A model generated the notes under the pieces. The model was not told where the DNA came from, ran no database searches, and worked only from the letters and a program-made list of their open reading frames with translations. Positions 33,636 to 42,559 of a DNA stretch of 64,000 bases are shown piece by piece; the first letter of the stretch is position 1, and the number at the start of each line of letters is the position of its first letter. The position numbers and the translations under genes are program-made. Source of the stretch: Fictibacillus phosphorivorans (GTDB lineage: Bacteria > Bacillota > Bacilli > Bacillales > Fictibacillaceae); assembly GCF_001629705.1 (NCBI RefSeq), contig NZ_CP015378.1, positions 1,116,001-1,180,000 on the forward strand. The letters run 5' to 3'.

Positions 33636-34670
33636 ATGAAAGCAGTTCAAGTGACAGGTTATGGAGATATAAACAAGTTAGAAGTTGTTGAAATAAACAT
33701 ACCGGAGCCAGGAGAAAATGAAGTTTTGATTCAGGTGAAAGCATGTGGTATCAATAATACGGAAATTTGGATGAGAGAAGGAGCATACGGTACAGGTTCT
33801 AAATCAGGTTGGCGACCAGAAGGGGTTCAATTTCCGAGAATCCCAGGCTCTGATATTACAGGTACAGTTGTGAAAACAGGGAAACAAGTTGCATCTTCTA
33901 TGATAGGAAAGGACGTTGTTTTGTTTCCTTTTACATCAAGTGGAGAAGAAGGATACGAACATATCTCTGATGATATGTCATTTATAGGGTCTGAGTATGA
34001 CGGAGGGTATGCTGAATATGTAGTATGGCCAGCACATCTTTGCTTTGATATGCCTTTACAGAGTTTCACAGAAAGTGCCGTTTTCTCCGTAAGTGGTTTA
34101 ACTGCGTGGCACATGGTCGAACAGATTCAGGTTCAACCGAATGAAACCGTCCTAGTAACGGGTGCCAACGGTGGTGTAGGCTCACTGAATGTACAGATTG
34201 CTGCAAATGTTTTTGGAGCTAAAGTAATTGCAGTGGTAGGCGACCTTACGTTAGAGGAAAAACTAAAAGAACTCGGAGCAACACATGTAGTCTCATATAA
34301 ATCGAAGGACCTTGCGCATGAAATCCAACAAATCAACGGGGGTCCGATTGACTCTGTTTTAGATGTGGTTGGAGACGCGTTGTTTTCTACTTCTCTCCAA
34401 GTATTAAAAAACGGAGGCAAGTTCTGTACTTCAGGATCTGCCGGCGGACAAAAAACAGAGCTTGATTTTAGAACTTTATATTTAAAACACATAACACTAT
34501 ACGGTTCTGTTTTAGGAACAAAGGCAGAATTTGCTCGAATGTTAGATGCAATTTCTCAAGGTAAAATTAAACCCGTTATAGATCGAACGTTTCCACTTCA
34601 TGAAGCAAGAGAAGCTCAAACATATTTCAAGAAAGCAGGAAAGTTAGGGAAAATTGTATTAATTCCTTAG
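33636..34670 (+). CDS. Zinc-binding-type alcohol dehydrogenase / quinone oxidoreductase (MDR family)
   Basis: 344-residue medium-chain oxidoreductase. N-terminal GroES-like domain (QVKACGINNTEIWMREG, RIPGSDITGTVVKTG) and Rossmann domain VLVTGANGGVGSLNVQIAANVFGAKVIAV. The catalytic zinc Cys/His set is incomplete and the structural four-Cys lobe is missing, so it is closer to NADPH:quinone reductase/zeta-crystallin types. Monocistronic, with terminator at 34695-34740. Substrate unknown. Confidence 0.88.
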   Translation: MKAVQVTGYGDINKLEVVEINIPEPGENEVLIQVKACGINNTEIWMREGAYGTGSKSGWRPEGVQFPRIPGSDITGTVVKTGKQVASSMIGKDVVLFPFTSSGEEGYEHISDDMSFIGSEYDGGYAEYVVWPAHLCFDMPLQSFTESAVFSVSGLTAWHMVEQIQVQPNETVLVTGANGGVGSLNVQIAANVFGAKVIAVVGDLTLEEKLKELGATHVVSYKSKDLAHEIQQINGGPIDSVLDVVGDALFSTSLQVLKNGGKFCTSGSAGGQKTELDFRTLYLKHITLYGSVLGTKAEFARMLDAISQGKIKPVIDRTFPLHEAREAQTYFKKAGKLGKIVLIP

Positions 34671-34694
34671 TAAATATTTAGTTTAAAATAAAAG

Positions 34695-34740
34695 AAATGG
34701 CTACCAAATTAGGACTCTCTAGTTTTGGTCGCCATTTTTT
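34695..34740. terminator. Bidirectional terminator
   Basis: AAATGGC-T-ACCAAA and TTTTGGT-C-GCCATTT arms, T-runs on both sides. Confidence 0.85.
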
Positions 34741-34743
34741 CAT

Positions 34744-35976
34744 TTAACTTGAGATTTTAACTTGATCTTTCAAATCATGATCTTTATTTTGAATCAAGGT
34801 ACAGATTAAGTAATACATTCCCGGCACTGCAATTATCACACCGATAAAAAGGTATGTCATACGAGTACTTATGCCTAAGTAACTGTTAGAAGCGAATAAG
34901 ATTCCGAGTGGCATGGTGATCCGAAGAAAAAGTAACCTCACTGCGCTTAATTGTGATAATCGATCTCGAGGAGCATTTCGTTGAAAAAGAGCAGAGCTTT
35001 GGGCATTGAACATCGGAAATAAGAGTCCTCCTAAGAATTCGCATCCCCAAGCGATATAAACAGAAGGAGCGAAGTACAATGCGATAAAAGACAACCCACC
35101 TCCAACAAGGCCAACATACATGGTTTTGTTGTTCTTAGGTAACTTTGTAAGAAGCAGCATGCCAAGCGCATATCCAATCGGAAACATTCCCGCAAAAATC
35201 GCATATTCCCAAGCTTCCCCGGTCAAATCTTCTCTAATAAAAGGCACATTTATTACCATAGTGGCTCCTACTGCAAATTGTACAGATGATGATAACAGAG
35301 TTAGTCTTAGTAGCTGTGGAAATTGAAGGAAAGTACGATACCCAATTTTTGTTTCTTCCCACCAGAACTTTTTTGACCATGTCGCTACTCTTTTTTTGCT
35401 TACTTGAGGAATTTGAGAAAGGGATAAGGAGCTTAGTAAAAACATAAGGCTAGATAACCCGTAAATGGTATACAGAGGACTGACTAAAAGAAGTAACGAT
35501 GTAACGCCTGGTGCGATAAAACTCATGAGACGCATGGTTCCATCGAGTAAGCTGTTGGCAGAAACCAATTCTTTGTCTTCACAAAGGTCGGGCAATAAGG
35601 CGAATGAAAGACTAGCATATATCGGCTGCAATAGACCCAATACACATTGCAGGATCACTAATCCGGCAATCGTACCCATTTGTGAACCACTTACGTATCC
35701 GAACAGAGGCAAAATATAAGCAAAAGAGCGAAATCGTTGAATATTGATTATCATTCTTTCTTTAATAACGTGATTTAGAAATGGAGCACTTATTGCTTGT
35801 AGAACCAAGGACGGAAGAAAATAAAGAAGCCAAAGTGCTCCCATCCACTCTTTGGAGCCTGTTATCTCAAACAGAAGAAGACCGTTTATGATTCCACCTG
35901 CAGCGCCTCCGAATTCGGAAATGATCTCTCCGATCCAGAGGGCTTTAAATGGCCTAGATAATGAGTTATTCTTCAT
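34744..35976 (-). CDS. MFS transporter (MdrB/enterobactin exporter-like)
   Basis: 410-residue permease with 12 helices. Opens PFKALWIGEIISEFGGAAGGIINGLLLFEITGS, as in efflux MFS of the DHA3 group, with FNAQSSALFQRNAPRDRLSQLSAVR in the C-terminal half. Its ATG overlaps the stop of the upstream ArsR-type regulator gene, so the two are coupled. Probably exports a toxic compound sensed by that regulator. Substrate unknown. Confidence 0.87.
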   Translation of the reverse strand: MKNNSLSRPFKALWIGEIISEFGGAAGGIINGLLLFEITGSKEWMGALWLLYFLPSLVLQAISAPFLNHVIKERMIINIQRFRSFAYILPLFGYVSGSQMGTIAGLVILQCVLGLLQPIYASLSFALLPDLCEDKELVSANSLLDGTMRLMSFIAPGVTSLLLLVSPLYTIYGLSSLMFLLSSLSLSQIPQVSKKRVATWSKKFWWEETKIGYRTFLQFPQLLRLTLLSSSVQFAVGATMVINVPFIREDLTGEAWEYAIFAGMFPIGYALGMLLLTKLPKNNKTMYVGLVGGGLSFIALYFAPSVYIAWGCEFLGGLLFPMFNAQSSALFQRNAPRDRLSQLSAVRLLFLRITMPLGILFASNSYLGISTRMTYLFIGVIIAVPGMYYLICTLIQNKDHDLKDQVKISS

Positions 35977-37019
35977 TTGTGTTTTCTACCAAAATAGTGT
36001 TGAAGTTGGTTGGAGAACGAACGAATATAGTGTGTATTAGCGGAATATATACCCTTTTCAACCTTAACAAATTTAGCCGCTTTTAAAAGTGATAGCTGGT
36101 GGTGCAGGGTGGTTTTTGATACGTTAAACTGTGCGGTTAATTCTTGAAGAGAGAGTGGTCCTCTCATTAGTTGATACAGTAATTTTAATCGTAGATCGTC
36201 ACCTAGTGCCTTATGCCCCCGTACAAGCTCGCTTGGTGGAGAACCTGGCTCTAATAACGCTTCATCACTCAATGGATAAAAGATGAGCTTTGTATCTGAT
36301 GTTTTTTGCTCAAGTATCCATGGTCTATAAGAGACATGTGGAATTAGTTTTATGTTCCAAACAGAAGGTTCTGGAACATATTTTGCTCCACTTGTCACAC
36401 GTTCAATTTCTTCTGATGGTTTTTGATTATCAAGAAGACCATGCTGTTTCTTTTCAAATGAGAGAGCATGCATCCATTTTTCCCAATCCGGATTTTTACT
36501 CTGCCAGTTATACCATTCCGAAAGAGTATCAGTTAGTAAGGAGTGCAGTTCTTCACGGCTTACATCCCCAAGTGTTTGTACATATCCCTCTAAATAGTCG
36601 TGTCCATTAAATAGAGACGCATATTGATAGAAAGCATCAGGCTGTTCATAACTTTTCGCTGTCTCGGTTCTGTGCGATTCACATAAACGATTTTTGTAAG
36701 GTAAGAGCGTTTCATAAAAAACATCAGTTGGTAACTCAGACACTTTTAATGAAAATTCTGTAATCGTAGAAGCTGAAATTTTGTTCTGCAGCATAAACAG
36801 GGCATACCATAAGTTTGTTTGTTTTATTGTTTCTAAATTCTTTTTTAGAGACGCTGGCATTAAAGACTTTTGCTGTGTCCACTGTTCATCCTGTTCAAAT
36901 GTGTGACGCAATTTTTCGTATGTATAACCTGCAATTCCTAGAGCTAGTTCCCATACCAGTGAACTCTCAATTGATAGTGATACCGTCTCATGAGAATGAG
37001 GAGAATGGATATTTTTCAT
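35973..37019 (-). CDS. ArsR-type winged-helix regulator with large N-terminal domain
   Basis: 348-residue regulator. The C-terminal ArsR-like winged helix is about 265-340 (ALGDDLRLKLLYQLMRGPLSLQELTAQFNVSKTTLHHQLSLLKAAKFV). The N-terminal 250 residues are helical, as in DUF5937-containing regulators, and likely sense a ligand. ATG 37019 is five bases after GGAGG. It heads an operon with the MFS gene. An AT-rich dyad-containing region upstream (37040-37110) is the likely operator. Confidence 0.85.
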   Translation of the reverse strand: MKNIHSPHSHETVSLSIESSLVWELALGIAGYTYEKLRHTFEQDEQWTQQKSLMPASLKKNLETIKQTNLWYALFMLQNKISASTITEFSLKVSELPTDVFYETLLPYKNRLCESHRTETAKSYEQPDAFYQYASLFNGHDYLEGYVQTLGDVSREELHSLLTDTLSEWYNWQSKNPDWEKWMHALSFEKKQHGLLDNQKPSEEIERVTSGAKYVPEPSVWNIKLIPHVSYRPWILEQKTSDTKLIFYPLSDEALLEPGSPPSELVRGHKALGDDLRLKLLYQLMRGPLSLQELTAQFNVSKTTLHHQLSLLKAAKFVKVEKGIYSANTHYIRSFSNQLQHYFGRKHK

Positions 37020-37190
37020 GTCTACCTCCAAAGTGTAATGAATTCTAGTTTTATTCTAATTCAATGAAACCTAAAATTCAATATATTTAGAATATATAAT
37101 TCGAAATCAGTTGAACTGTTTTGAAAAATCAGTAATAACCTCTATTTTCCGTATCATTGTGCTAAAATTAGGAAAAAAGGGGTTAGGGTC

Positions 37191-37745
37191 ATGTTTGTTT
37201 ATAAAATTGACGAAGAGTTATCTCTTCGCATGTTTAATGAAAAAGATGCTACAGAATTCTTCCAACTAACGATTGAATCAAAAGAGTATCTAAAGGAATG
37301 GTTAGGTTGGTTAGACTATACGAATGAAGAAGAAGATTCCTTAGCTTTCATAAAAGCGACCTTAAAAGGGGTAAGTGAAACAGGTGGCTTTCCGAAGACA
37401 ACAGCAATTATCTATAAAGGAAACATTGCTGGAATTATCGGGTTTAACGAAATAAATAGGTTACATAAGATCGGTGTTATGGGATATTGGCTCGGTCAAC
37501 AGTTTCAAGGAAAAGGAATTATGATGAGAGCGTGTAAAGCTTATATTGCATATGGCTTTAATGAACTCGATCTTAATCGAATTGAAATACGAGTAGCTGA
37601 AAAAAATAAAAAAAGCCGTGCGATACCAGAAAAGCTAGGATTTCAGGAAGAGGGCAAGATTCGCCAAGCAGAATGGCTGTATGATCATTATGTTGATCAT
37701 GTGATATATGGTCTATTGGCTGAAGAATGGAAACAAAATAACTAG
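37191..37745 (+). CDS. RimJ/RimL-type GNAT acetyltransferase
   Basis: 184-residue acetyltransferase of the ribosomal-protein-serine/alanine acetyltransferase type: YWLGQQFQGKGIMMRACKAYIAYGF is the acetyl-CoA loop and RIEIRVAEKNKKSRAIPEKLGF follows. Closest in layout to YdaF-like enzymes of Bacillus. Substrate not determinable. Confidence 0.88.
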   Translation: MFVYKIDEELSLRMFNEKDATEFFQLTIESKEYLKEWLGWLDYTNEEEDSLAFIKATLKGVSETGGFPKTTAIIYKGNIAGIIGFNEINRLHKIGVMGYWLGQQFQGKGIMMRACKAYIAYGFNELDLNRIEIRVAEKNKKSRAIPEKLGFQEEGKIRQAEWLYDHYVDHVIYGLLAEEWKQNN

Positions 37746-37754
37746 GATTTAGGT

Positions 37755-37804
37755 AAGCTGACACGAAAAGGTTTTACAGACCTTTTTGCTGTCGGCTTTT
37801 TTTT
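37755..37804 (+). terminator. Intrinsic terminator
   Basis: Nested arms AGCTGACA/TGTCGGCT and AAAAGGT/ACCTTTTT, followed by a run of T. Confidence 0.82.
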
Positions 37805-37854
37805 GCTATAAGTGTGTTTGTTTAAACAAATGTTACTAGAAAGTGCCTATCGTA

Positions 37855-37872
37855 CTTGAAAGTGCGTACTTT
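37855..37872 (+). promoter_or_regulatory. Putative operator matching the HxlR/VOC control region
   Basis: CTTGAAAGTGCGTACTTT differs at three of 18 positions from CTTTAAAGTGCGTTCTTA at 22971-22988. A second half copy, GAAAGTGCCTA, lies 19 bp upstream (37839). It precedes the LLM oxidoreductase gene. Confidence 0.45.
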
Positions 37873-37940
37873 TAATCATGGTTAAAGAGCGTATGATTGT
37901 AATCATAAAGGATATTTTTTATAGGAGGACACGACCAACA

Positions 37941-38894
37941 ATGAATCCATTTAAAAATCATCGTTCTTACAATCGAATGTATAAAGAGGGTGAATTAACA
38001 CTTGGACTACACATCCCTCTTGAAAATTATAGATTTGCTACACCGACGATGGAACAGCAAGTTGAATTGTCGCAGTTAGCTGAAAAATTAGGTTTTACAA
38101 GTTTATGGTTTCGTGATGTTCTGTTAGAAGATCCGAATTTTGGAGATCCGGCGGTAGGACAGATTTACGATATGATGATCTATATGACTTATTTAGCCAG
38201 TCAGACGAAGGAAATCGCTCTAGGAACAGCAGCTGCAGTAATACCATTAAGGCATCCGTTGCGTGTTGCAAAAGAGATCGCAACGTTGGATCAATTGTTC
38301 CCAGAACGTGTATTACTCGGTGTATCTTCAGGTGACAGGCGTGCTGATTTTTCTGCATTAGGCGAAGCGCACGAAACACGGGGAGAAGCGTTTGTGGAGG
38401 CTTTTCAATATCTAAACGATGCCTTATACAAAGAGTATCCTATCATCCGTTCATCCCGAGGAAACGTGCAGGGAGCTAATCTTGTACCTAAGCCAACAAA
38501 ACGAATTCCGACATTTATTACGGGCTATGCACAACAGGAAATGGAGTGGTTTGCAGAGCATGGAGATGGCTGGATGTACTATCCTCGCAGTCCTAAGTAT
38601 CAAGAAGTAACAATAAAAAGGTGGAGAGAATTAGTAGAGCGTTACCATCCTGATACATTCAAACCATTCACTCAGCCGATGCACCTTGATCTAGCAGAAG
38701 ATCCTAACGAAGCTCCACAACCGATTCGTTTAGGATTTAGAATCGGTCGCAACCATTTGATTCAGCTGTTGCAAGTGTACAAAGAGTCTGGAGTAAATCA
38801 CTTGTTCTTTGCACTCTTTGATAGTGAAAGACCAGCCAAGGAAGTTATACAAGAACTAGGTGAAGAAGTGGTTCCACATTTTCCAGCTTTATAA
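37941..38894 (+). CDS. LLM-class flavin-dependent oxidoreductase (BA3436-like)
   Basis: 317-residue TIM-barrel oxidoreductase of the bacterial luciferase-like superfamily. Conserved blocks: NRMYKEGELTLGLHIPLE at the N-terminus, KLGFTSLWFRDVLLEDP, IALGTAAAVIPLRHPLRVAKEIATLDQL and RVLLGVSSGDRRADF. Uses FMN or F420; FMN is likelier in Bacillaceae. ATG 37941 follows AGGAGGAC; the frame is open upstream to 37878. The promoter shares a motif with the HxlR/VOC locus. Confidence 0.87.
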   Translation: MNPFKNHRSYNRMYKEGELTLGLHIPLENYRFATPTMEQQVELSQLAEKLGFTSLWFRDVLLEDPNFGDPAVGQIYDMMIYMTYLASQTKEIALGTAAAVIPLRHPLRVAKEIATLDQLFPERVLLGVSSGDRRADFSALGEAHETRGEAFVEAFQYLNDALYKEYPIIRSSRGNVQGANLVPKPTKRIPTFITGYAQQEMEWFAEHGDGWMYYPRSPKYQEVTIKRWRELVERYHPDTFKPFTQPMHLDLAEDPNEAPQPIRLGFRIGRNHLIQLLQVYKESGVNHLFFALFDSERPAKEVIQELGEEVVPHFPAL

Positions 38895-38908
38895 CTTTAA
38901 AAAGGTAA

Positions 38909-38958
38909 CAAAAAAAAGCCAAGCTAGCTGCTAGAAGCAGTAGCTTGGCTTTTTGTCA
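38909..38958. terminator. Bidirectional intrinsic terminator
   Basis: AAAAGCCAAGCTA and TAGCTTGGCTTTTT arms around a 14-base loop, shared by convergent genes. Confidence 0.92.
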
Positions 38959-39606
38959 GTATAGAACGTCTTGAATAAACTTTTCTAAAGTGCCAACATT
39001 TGAAATTCTTTTATTACATTCATGACTGTCCGTACAGATATAATGACCGATCGCTTTATAATAATCGGGTGAAGCGTTTGCTGGTTTGGATTTTGTTATC
39101 GCTGAAAATAATGCAACATCTGTAATTCCGTTACACAAAAAACAGATACCCTTGTTTGATGGTGTATATCTACCTGCCACACCAACTAGCTTACCGTCTA
39201 AGTGATACACGATAAACATTTTATTCGTACCAATATCAACCCAGCCTAGATAACTGATCTTTCGAAAATCAATAGCATTCAAATCAGGTACTTTCAGCTT
39301 CTTCACTTTCGGAAACAATTTCATGATTTGCTTATTAGTAGTGGTAGAAAATTCCTCAAGAAATGGTTCTAAGGATTGCAAGTATTTCTGAAACTCTTCT
39401 GATTTCCGTAAAGGTTCTAACCCCTCTATTAAATTCTTTTGTGATTCATCCAACTCAGTAAAGGATTCAAGAATTTTTGATTGAGCACTGTGTTGAACAG
39501 CTTCAATCACTTTTGAATCAGCACCATTATTACAGGCACGCTGTAAGTGTAAAACCTGATTTTTTATGAGGTTGTATTGATGATTTCTAATGAATGGTCT
39601 ACTCAT
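38956..39606 (-). CDS. FusB/FusC-family EF-G-binding protein
   Basis: 216-residue two-domain protein: N-terminal helical domain (about 1-85, FIRNHQYNLIKNQVLHLQRA) and C-terminal EF-G-binding domain with a four-Cys zinc finger, GICFLCNG...HYICTDSHECNKRI. FusB-type proteins bind EF-G, help release it from the ribosome and thereby protect from fusidic acid; chromosomal homologues are common in Bacillus and Listeria. It is preceded by a 190-nt structured leader with a short peptide frame, so expression is probably induced by ribosome inhibition. ATG behind AAGGAG. Confidence 0.88.
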   Translation of the reverse strand: MSRPFIRNHQYNLIKNQVLHLQRACNNGADSKVIEAVQHSAQSKILESFTELDESQKNLIEGLEPLRKSEEFQKYLQSLEPFLEEFSTTTNKQIMKLFPKVKKLKVPDLNAIDFRKISYLGWVDIGTNKMFIVYHLDGKLVGVAGRYTPSNKGICFLCNGITDVALFSAITKSKPANASPDYYKAIGHYICTDSHECNKRISNVGTLEKFIQDVLY

Positions 39607-39797
39607 TTGTTCAGCTCCTTATTTTTGTGAAAAAGAAAACAAGGTGCAAAGCCATCATTAGAAACGAAGTCATACGCTCGGGCGACTGACGTTATCGATG
39701 TCTGCCCATACAAAGAATCGCCCCTAATACTAGGCTTTGCATGAGCCGCTTATGATTCCGGCAAAATGATTTGCCATTTTTACCGACCTCCATTCAC
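39607..39797 (-). promoter_or_regulatory. Structured leader / attenuator of the FusB-like gene
   Basis: Minus-strand features in order: leader peptide gene (39730-39777) containing hairpin GGCAAA-TCAT-TTTGCC; a long-range stem of TGCAAAGCC (39733-39741, last codons of the leader peptide) with GGCTTTGCA (39645-39653), followed by CCTTGTTTTCTTTTT; inside it a stem of GGGCGATT (39716-39723) with AGTCGCCC (39680-39687). The outer stem plus T-run is a terminator whose 5' arm would be covered by a ribosome held on the leader peptide. Confidence 0.75.
39730..39777 (-). CDS. 15-residue leader peptide
   Basis: Reads MANHFAGIISGSCKA and stop. GGAGGT lies eight bases before the ATG and a good promoter lies just upstream. 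Its last codons form the 5' arm of the terminator stem. Function is inferred to be ribosome-sensing control of the EF-G-binding protein. Confidence 0.65.
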   Translation of the reverse strand: MANHFAGIISGSCKA

Positions 39798-39801
39798 CAA
39801 T

Positions 39802-39830
39802 AGTATAAAAAGAGTACGGCTTTTGTGCAA
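39802..39830 (-). promoter_or_regulatory. Promoter of the FusB-like leader transcript
   Basis: Minus strand TTGCAC (39825-39830), 17-bp spacer, TATACT (39802-39807). The transcript would start near 39795. Confidence 0.75.
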
Positions 39831-39834
39831 ACAT

Positions 39835-39875
39835 AAAAAGGCTAATCCGATTAAATAATTCGGACAGCCTTTTCT
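39835..39875 (-). terminator. Intrinsic terminator of the tetR-type gene
   Basis: AAAAGGCT and AGCCTTTT with an inner CCGA/TCGG pair; T-run on the minus strand. Confidence 0.85.
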
Positions 39876-40751
39876 TCAATTCATATTTCTTAAAAAGTAC
39901 CATACCAAGTTCGTAAACGTTTGCGCTTGAGAAGAGATAGGTGATTCTTCAAAGCTCTTTTGAAAGGGCTTCAGTAATGGCTGAAGAACAATCTTGCGAA
40001 TACGATCACGTTGGAGTTCACTCATGACGGCATCAAAAAGGTCTTGCTGTTCTTCGGTAAACGTATAATCCTGCTGCAGCTGATCAGCGAGTGAAAGAAT
40101 GTCATCTATCTTAACTTGTTTTTTATTTGCATTTGTACGAAGTAAATCAATAGCTGAAAGAGGGATGAGAACAGATTCGTTCATCATCATCTTCGGTACG
40201 ATCATCTCAATATAAGAAAGAAGCGTATCAACAACATGTTCTAACGAGTATGTCGTATTTGTAATTTTCAGCGTGAACAACATATGGTGCATCATTCCGA
40301 AGAATAGGATGGTAGCTTCAAACACATGCTCACGAACTTCATCCCCTAAAATCTCAATAAACCGATTGGATATCCATTCCATCTCGTATAATCGATGCTG
40401 CATGACGAGTTTTTTGAGATCAGCTTCATTGGAAGATAGAATCGCTTCAAAAAGTGGCTGAAGGTTTCTTTCCTGGTTTAGTCGCATTATGATTACAATT
40501 TGTTCGATGAAAACATCCCGATCCCCTGTATCCTTACCTATCTGAACGGCAATTCGTTGTTGACTGGCATCATACCGCAGAAATTCTAATATGTCTGCGA
40601 TACAGTCACTTTTTGATGAGAAGTAGTTATAGAAGGTACCTTTAGAGATATTTGCTTTATCAATGATTTCCTGTATAGAAGTCTGCTGAATCCCTTTTTC
40701 TATAAACAGCTTTAATGCGGTGTCAGCAACTTTTCTTTTCCTGTTATTCAT
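39876..40751 (-). CDS. TetR/AcrR-family transcriptional regulator
   Basis: 291-residue regulator, longer than the usual 190-220. N-terminal helix-turn-helix: TALKLFIEKGIQQTSIQEIIDKANISKGTFYNYFSSK. The C-terminal ligand domain is helical and extended by about 80 residues. Divergent from a DHA2 efflux gene with a palindromic operator between, the classic local-repressor arrangement (as in LmrA/LmrB of Bacillus). ATG behind AGGAGG. Confidence 0.9.
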   Translation of the reverse strand: MNNRKRKVADTALKLFIEKGIQQTSIQEIIDKANISKGTFYNYFSSKSDCIADILEFLRYDASQQRIAVQIGKDTGDRDVFIEQIVIIMRLNQERNLQPLFEAILSSNEADLKKLVMQHRLYEMEWISNRFIEILGDEVREHVFEATILFFGMMHHMLFTLKITNTTYSLEHVVDTLLSYIEMIVPKMMMNESVLIPLSAIDLLRTNANKKQVKIDDILSLADQLQQDYTFTEEQQDLFDAVMSELQRDRIRKIVLQPLLKPFQKSFEESPISSQAQTFTNLVWYFLRNMN

Positions 40752-40845
40752 GCGTTCCTCCTAAGTCCAACCCTTACAACTAGTATAAATTTCTTGGGAT
40801 GGAAACACAACGCTTTTAGACTAATGGTACAAAAGTGTTGATATT

Positions 40846-40864
40846 TTTATACTCAGGGTATAAA
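40846..40864. promoter_or_regulatory. Palindromic operator between tetR-type and efflux genes
   Basis: TTTATAC-TCAGG-GTATAAA is a perfect 19-bp dyad, 44 bp before the efflux gene start and overlapping AT-rich -10-like sequence. Size and place fit a TetR operator. Confidence 0.7.
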
Positions 40865-40907
40865 CTTAATAAAGTTAAGTAATTATTTTATAAAGAGGAG
40901 AAATGAC

Positions 40908-42428
40908 ATGGGGAATACAGATTCCACTTTACAACATAAAAAACCACCCTATTTGATGCTTGCGATCTTGTTCGTTGGAGCGTTCGTAGCTTTTCTTAAC
41001 AATTCATTGCTGAACGTAGCATTGCCTACCATCATGGTGGATTTAAATGTTAAAGACTATTCGACTGTTCAATGGCTAGTTACAGGTTTCATGCTTGTGA
41101 GCGGTGTTTTAATACCAGCTTCAGCTTTTCTAATCACTCGATTTTCAAATCGAATGTTATTTATTACAGCGATGGCGATCTTTACAATGGGTACAGCGCT
41201 ATCGGCCTTTGCTCCTAACTTTGGTCTGTTATTAACTGGACGTATGGTGCAAGCTGTCGGTTCATCTGTAATGGGGCCAATATTGATGAACGTCATGCTC
41301 GTTAGTTTTCCACGCGAAAAACGAGGCATTGCGATGGGGATCTTTGGTTTGGTCATGATCACAGCTCCTGCGATCGGACCAACCTTGTCAGGGTATATCG
41401 TAGAATATTACGACTGGCGTCTCCTTTTTGAAATGATTCTGCCTCTAGCTATCCTCAGCTTATTATTTGCTGTATGGAAGCTTGAGAATGTGATGAAGCA
41501 GAACAAGAATGTTTCATTGGATTATCTTTCTCTCGTATTATCCAGCATCGGTTTTGGAGGCATTCTATACGGATGTAGTACGGCGAGTTCGGACGGATGG
41601 ACGGATACAGTGGTTCTATCAACACTAATTATTGGTGGAATTGCGTTGGTTATCTTCATCATGCGACAATTGAAGTTAGATGAACCATTGTTGAACATTC
41701 GAGTGTATAAGTATCCCATGTTTGCCCTTGCATCCGTTATTGCGATCGTTAATGCGGTTGCCATGTTCTCTGGTATGATTCTAACACCAGCATACGTGCA
41801 AAGCGTCAGAGGCATATCGCCACTTGATTCTGGACTGATGATGCTGCCGGGAGCAATCATTATGGGTATCATGTCTCCGATTACAGGTAAGCTTTTTGAT
41901 AAATTCGGACCGCGAGCTTTAGCGGTAACTGGACTTTCAATCACTGCGGTCTCGACTTATATGCTCGCTCACTTACAAGCTGATTCGGCTTATTCTTATA
42001 TCATCATGATCTATTCCATGCGTATGTTTGGATTGTCGATGGTCATGATGCCGATTATGACGAATGGTCTCAATCAGCTTCCAACAAGCTTGAATCCGCA
42101 CGGTACGGCCGTTAATAATACTGCACAGCAAGTATCCGGTTCTATCGGTACAGCAATCCTTGTTACGATTATGAACACTGTTACGAAAACAGAAGCAGAA
42201 AGCTTGATGAGCGGTGTAGATCCAGCGACGATTACGGAAGCATCAACTGCTGCTTTAACACAGCAAGCACTTCTGTCAGGTATTCAATACTCATTCTTTG
42301 TTGCATTCGGAATCAACATTGTTGCTTTAGTGCTAGCCTTTTTCGTTAAACGCGTCGATACAAGTGCTGAAGCAGTAAATAAGATTGAAAAAGAAAACAA
42401 ACCATCAACTAAATCAGTTACTGCTTAA
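40908..42428 (+). CDS. EmrB/QacA-family (DHA2) multidrug efflux MFS transporter, LmrB-like
   Basis: 506-residue permease with 14 helices. NNSLLNVALPTIMVDLNVKDYSTVQWLVTGFMLVSG is the family N-terminus, ITAPAIGPTLSGYIVEYYDWRLLFE is motif C, and LNPHGTAVNNTAQQVSGSIGTAI is the late signature of the LmrB/YhcA type. AGAGGAG precedes the ATG. It should be repressed by the divergent TetR protein and induced by its substrates (in LmrB, lincomycin and puromycin). Confidence 0.92.
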   Translation: MGNTDSTLQHKKPPYLMLAILFVGAFVAFLNNSLLNVALPTIMVDLNVKDYSTVQWLVTGFMLVSGVLIPASAFLITRFSNRMLFITAMAIFTMGTALSAFAPNFGLLLTGRMVQAVGSSVMGPILMNVMLVSFPREKRGIAMGIFGLVMITAPAIGPTLSGYIVEYYDWRLLFEMILPLAILSLLFAVWKLENVMKQNKNVSLDYLSLVLSSIGFGGILYGCSTASSDGWTDTVVLSTLIIGGIALVIFIMRQLKLDEPLLNIRVYKYPMFALASVIAIVNAVAMFSGMILTPAYVQSVRGISPLDSGLMMLPGAIIMGIMSPITGKLFDKFGPRALAVTGLSITAVSTYMLAHLQADSAYSYIIMIYSMRMFGLSMVMMPIMTNGLNQLPTSLNPHGTAVNNTAQQVSGSIGTAILVTIMNTVTKTEAESLMSGVDPATITEASTAALTQQALLSGIQYSFFVAFGINIVALVLAFFVKRVDTSAEAVNKIEKENKPSTKSVTA

Positions 42429-42437
42429 AATTTTTTA

Positions 42438-42491
42438 CTAAAACCGACACTTTGGGGACGATTAAGACCCAATTTAGTGTCGGTTTTTTCT
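42438..42491 (+). terminator. Intrinsic terminator
   Basis: AAAACCGACACT and AGTGTCGGTTTT arms around a long loop that has its own TTGGG/CCCAA pair; T-run follows. Confidence 0.85.
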
Positions 42492-42559
42492 TTTTCTTTA
42501 AAAATCGGTTCAGAATGCCGTCGCTGAATACAACAATAGGATGGATAAGTTTATGTTCA

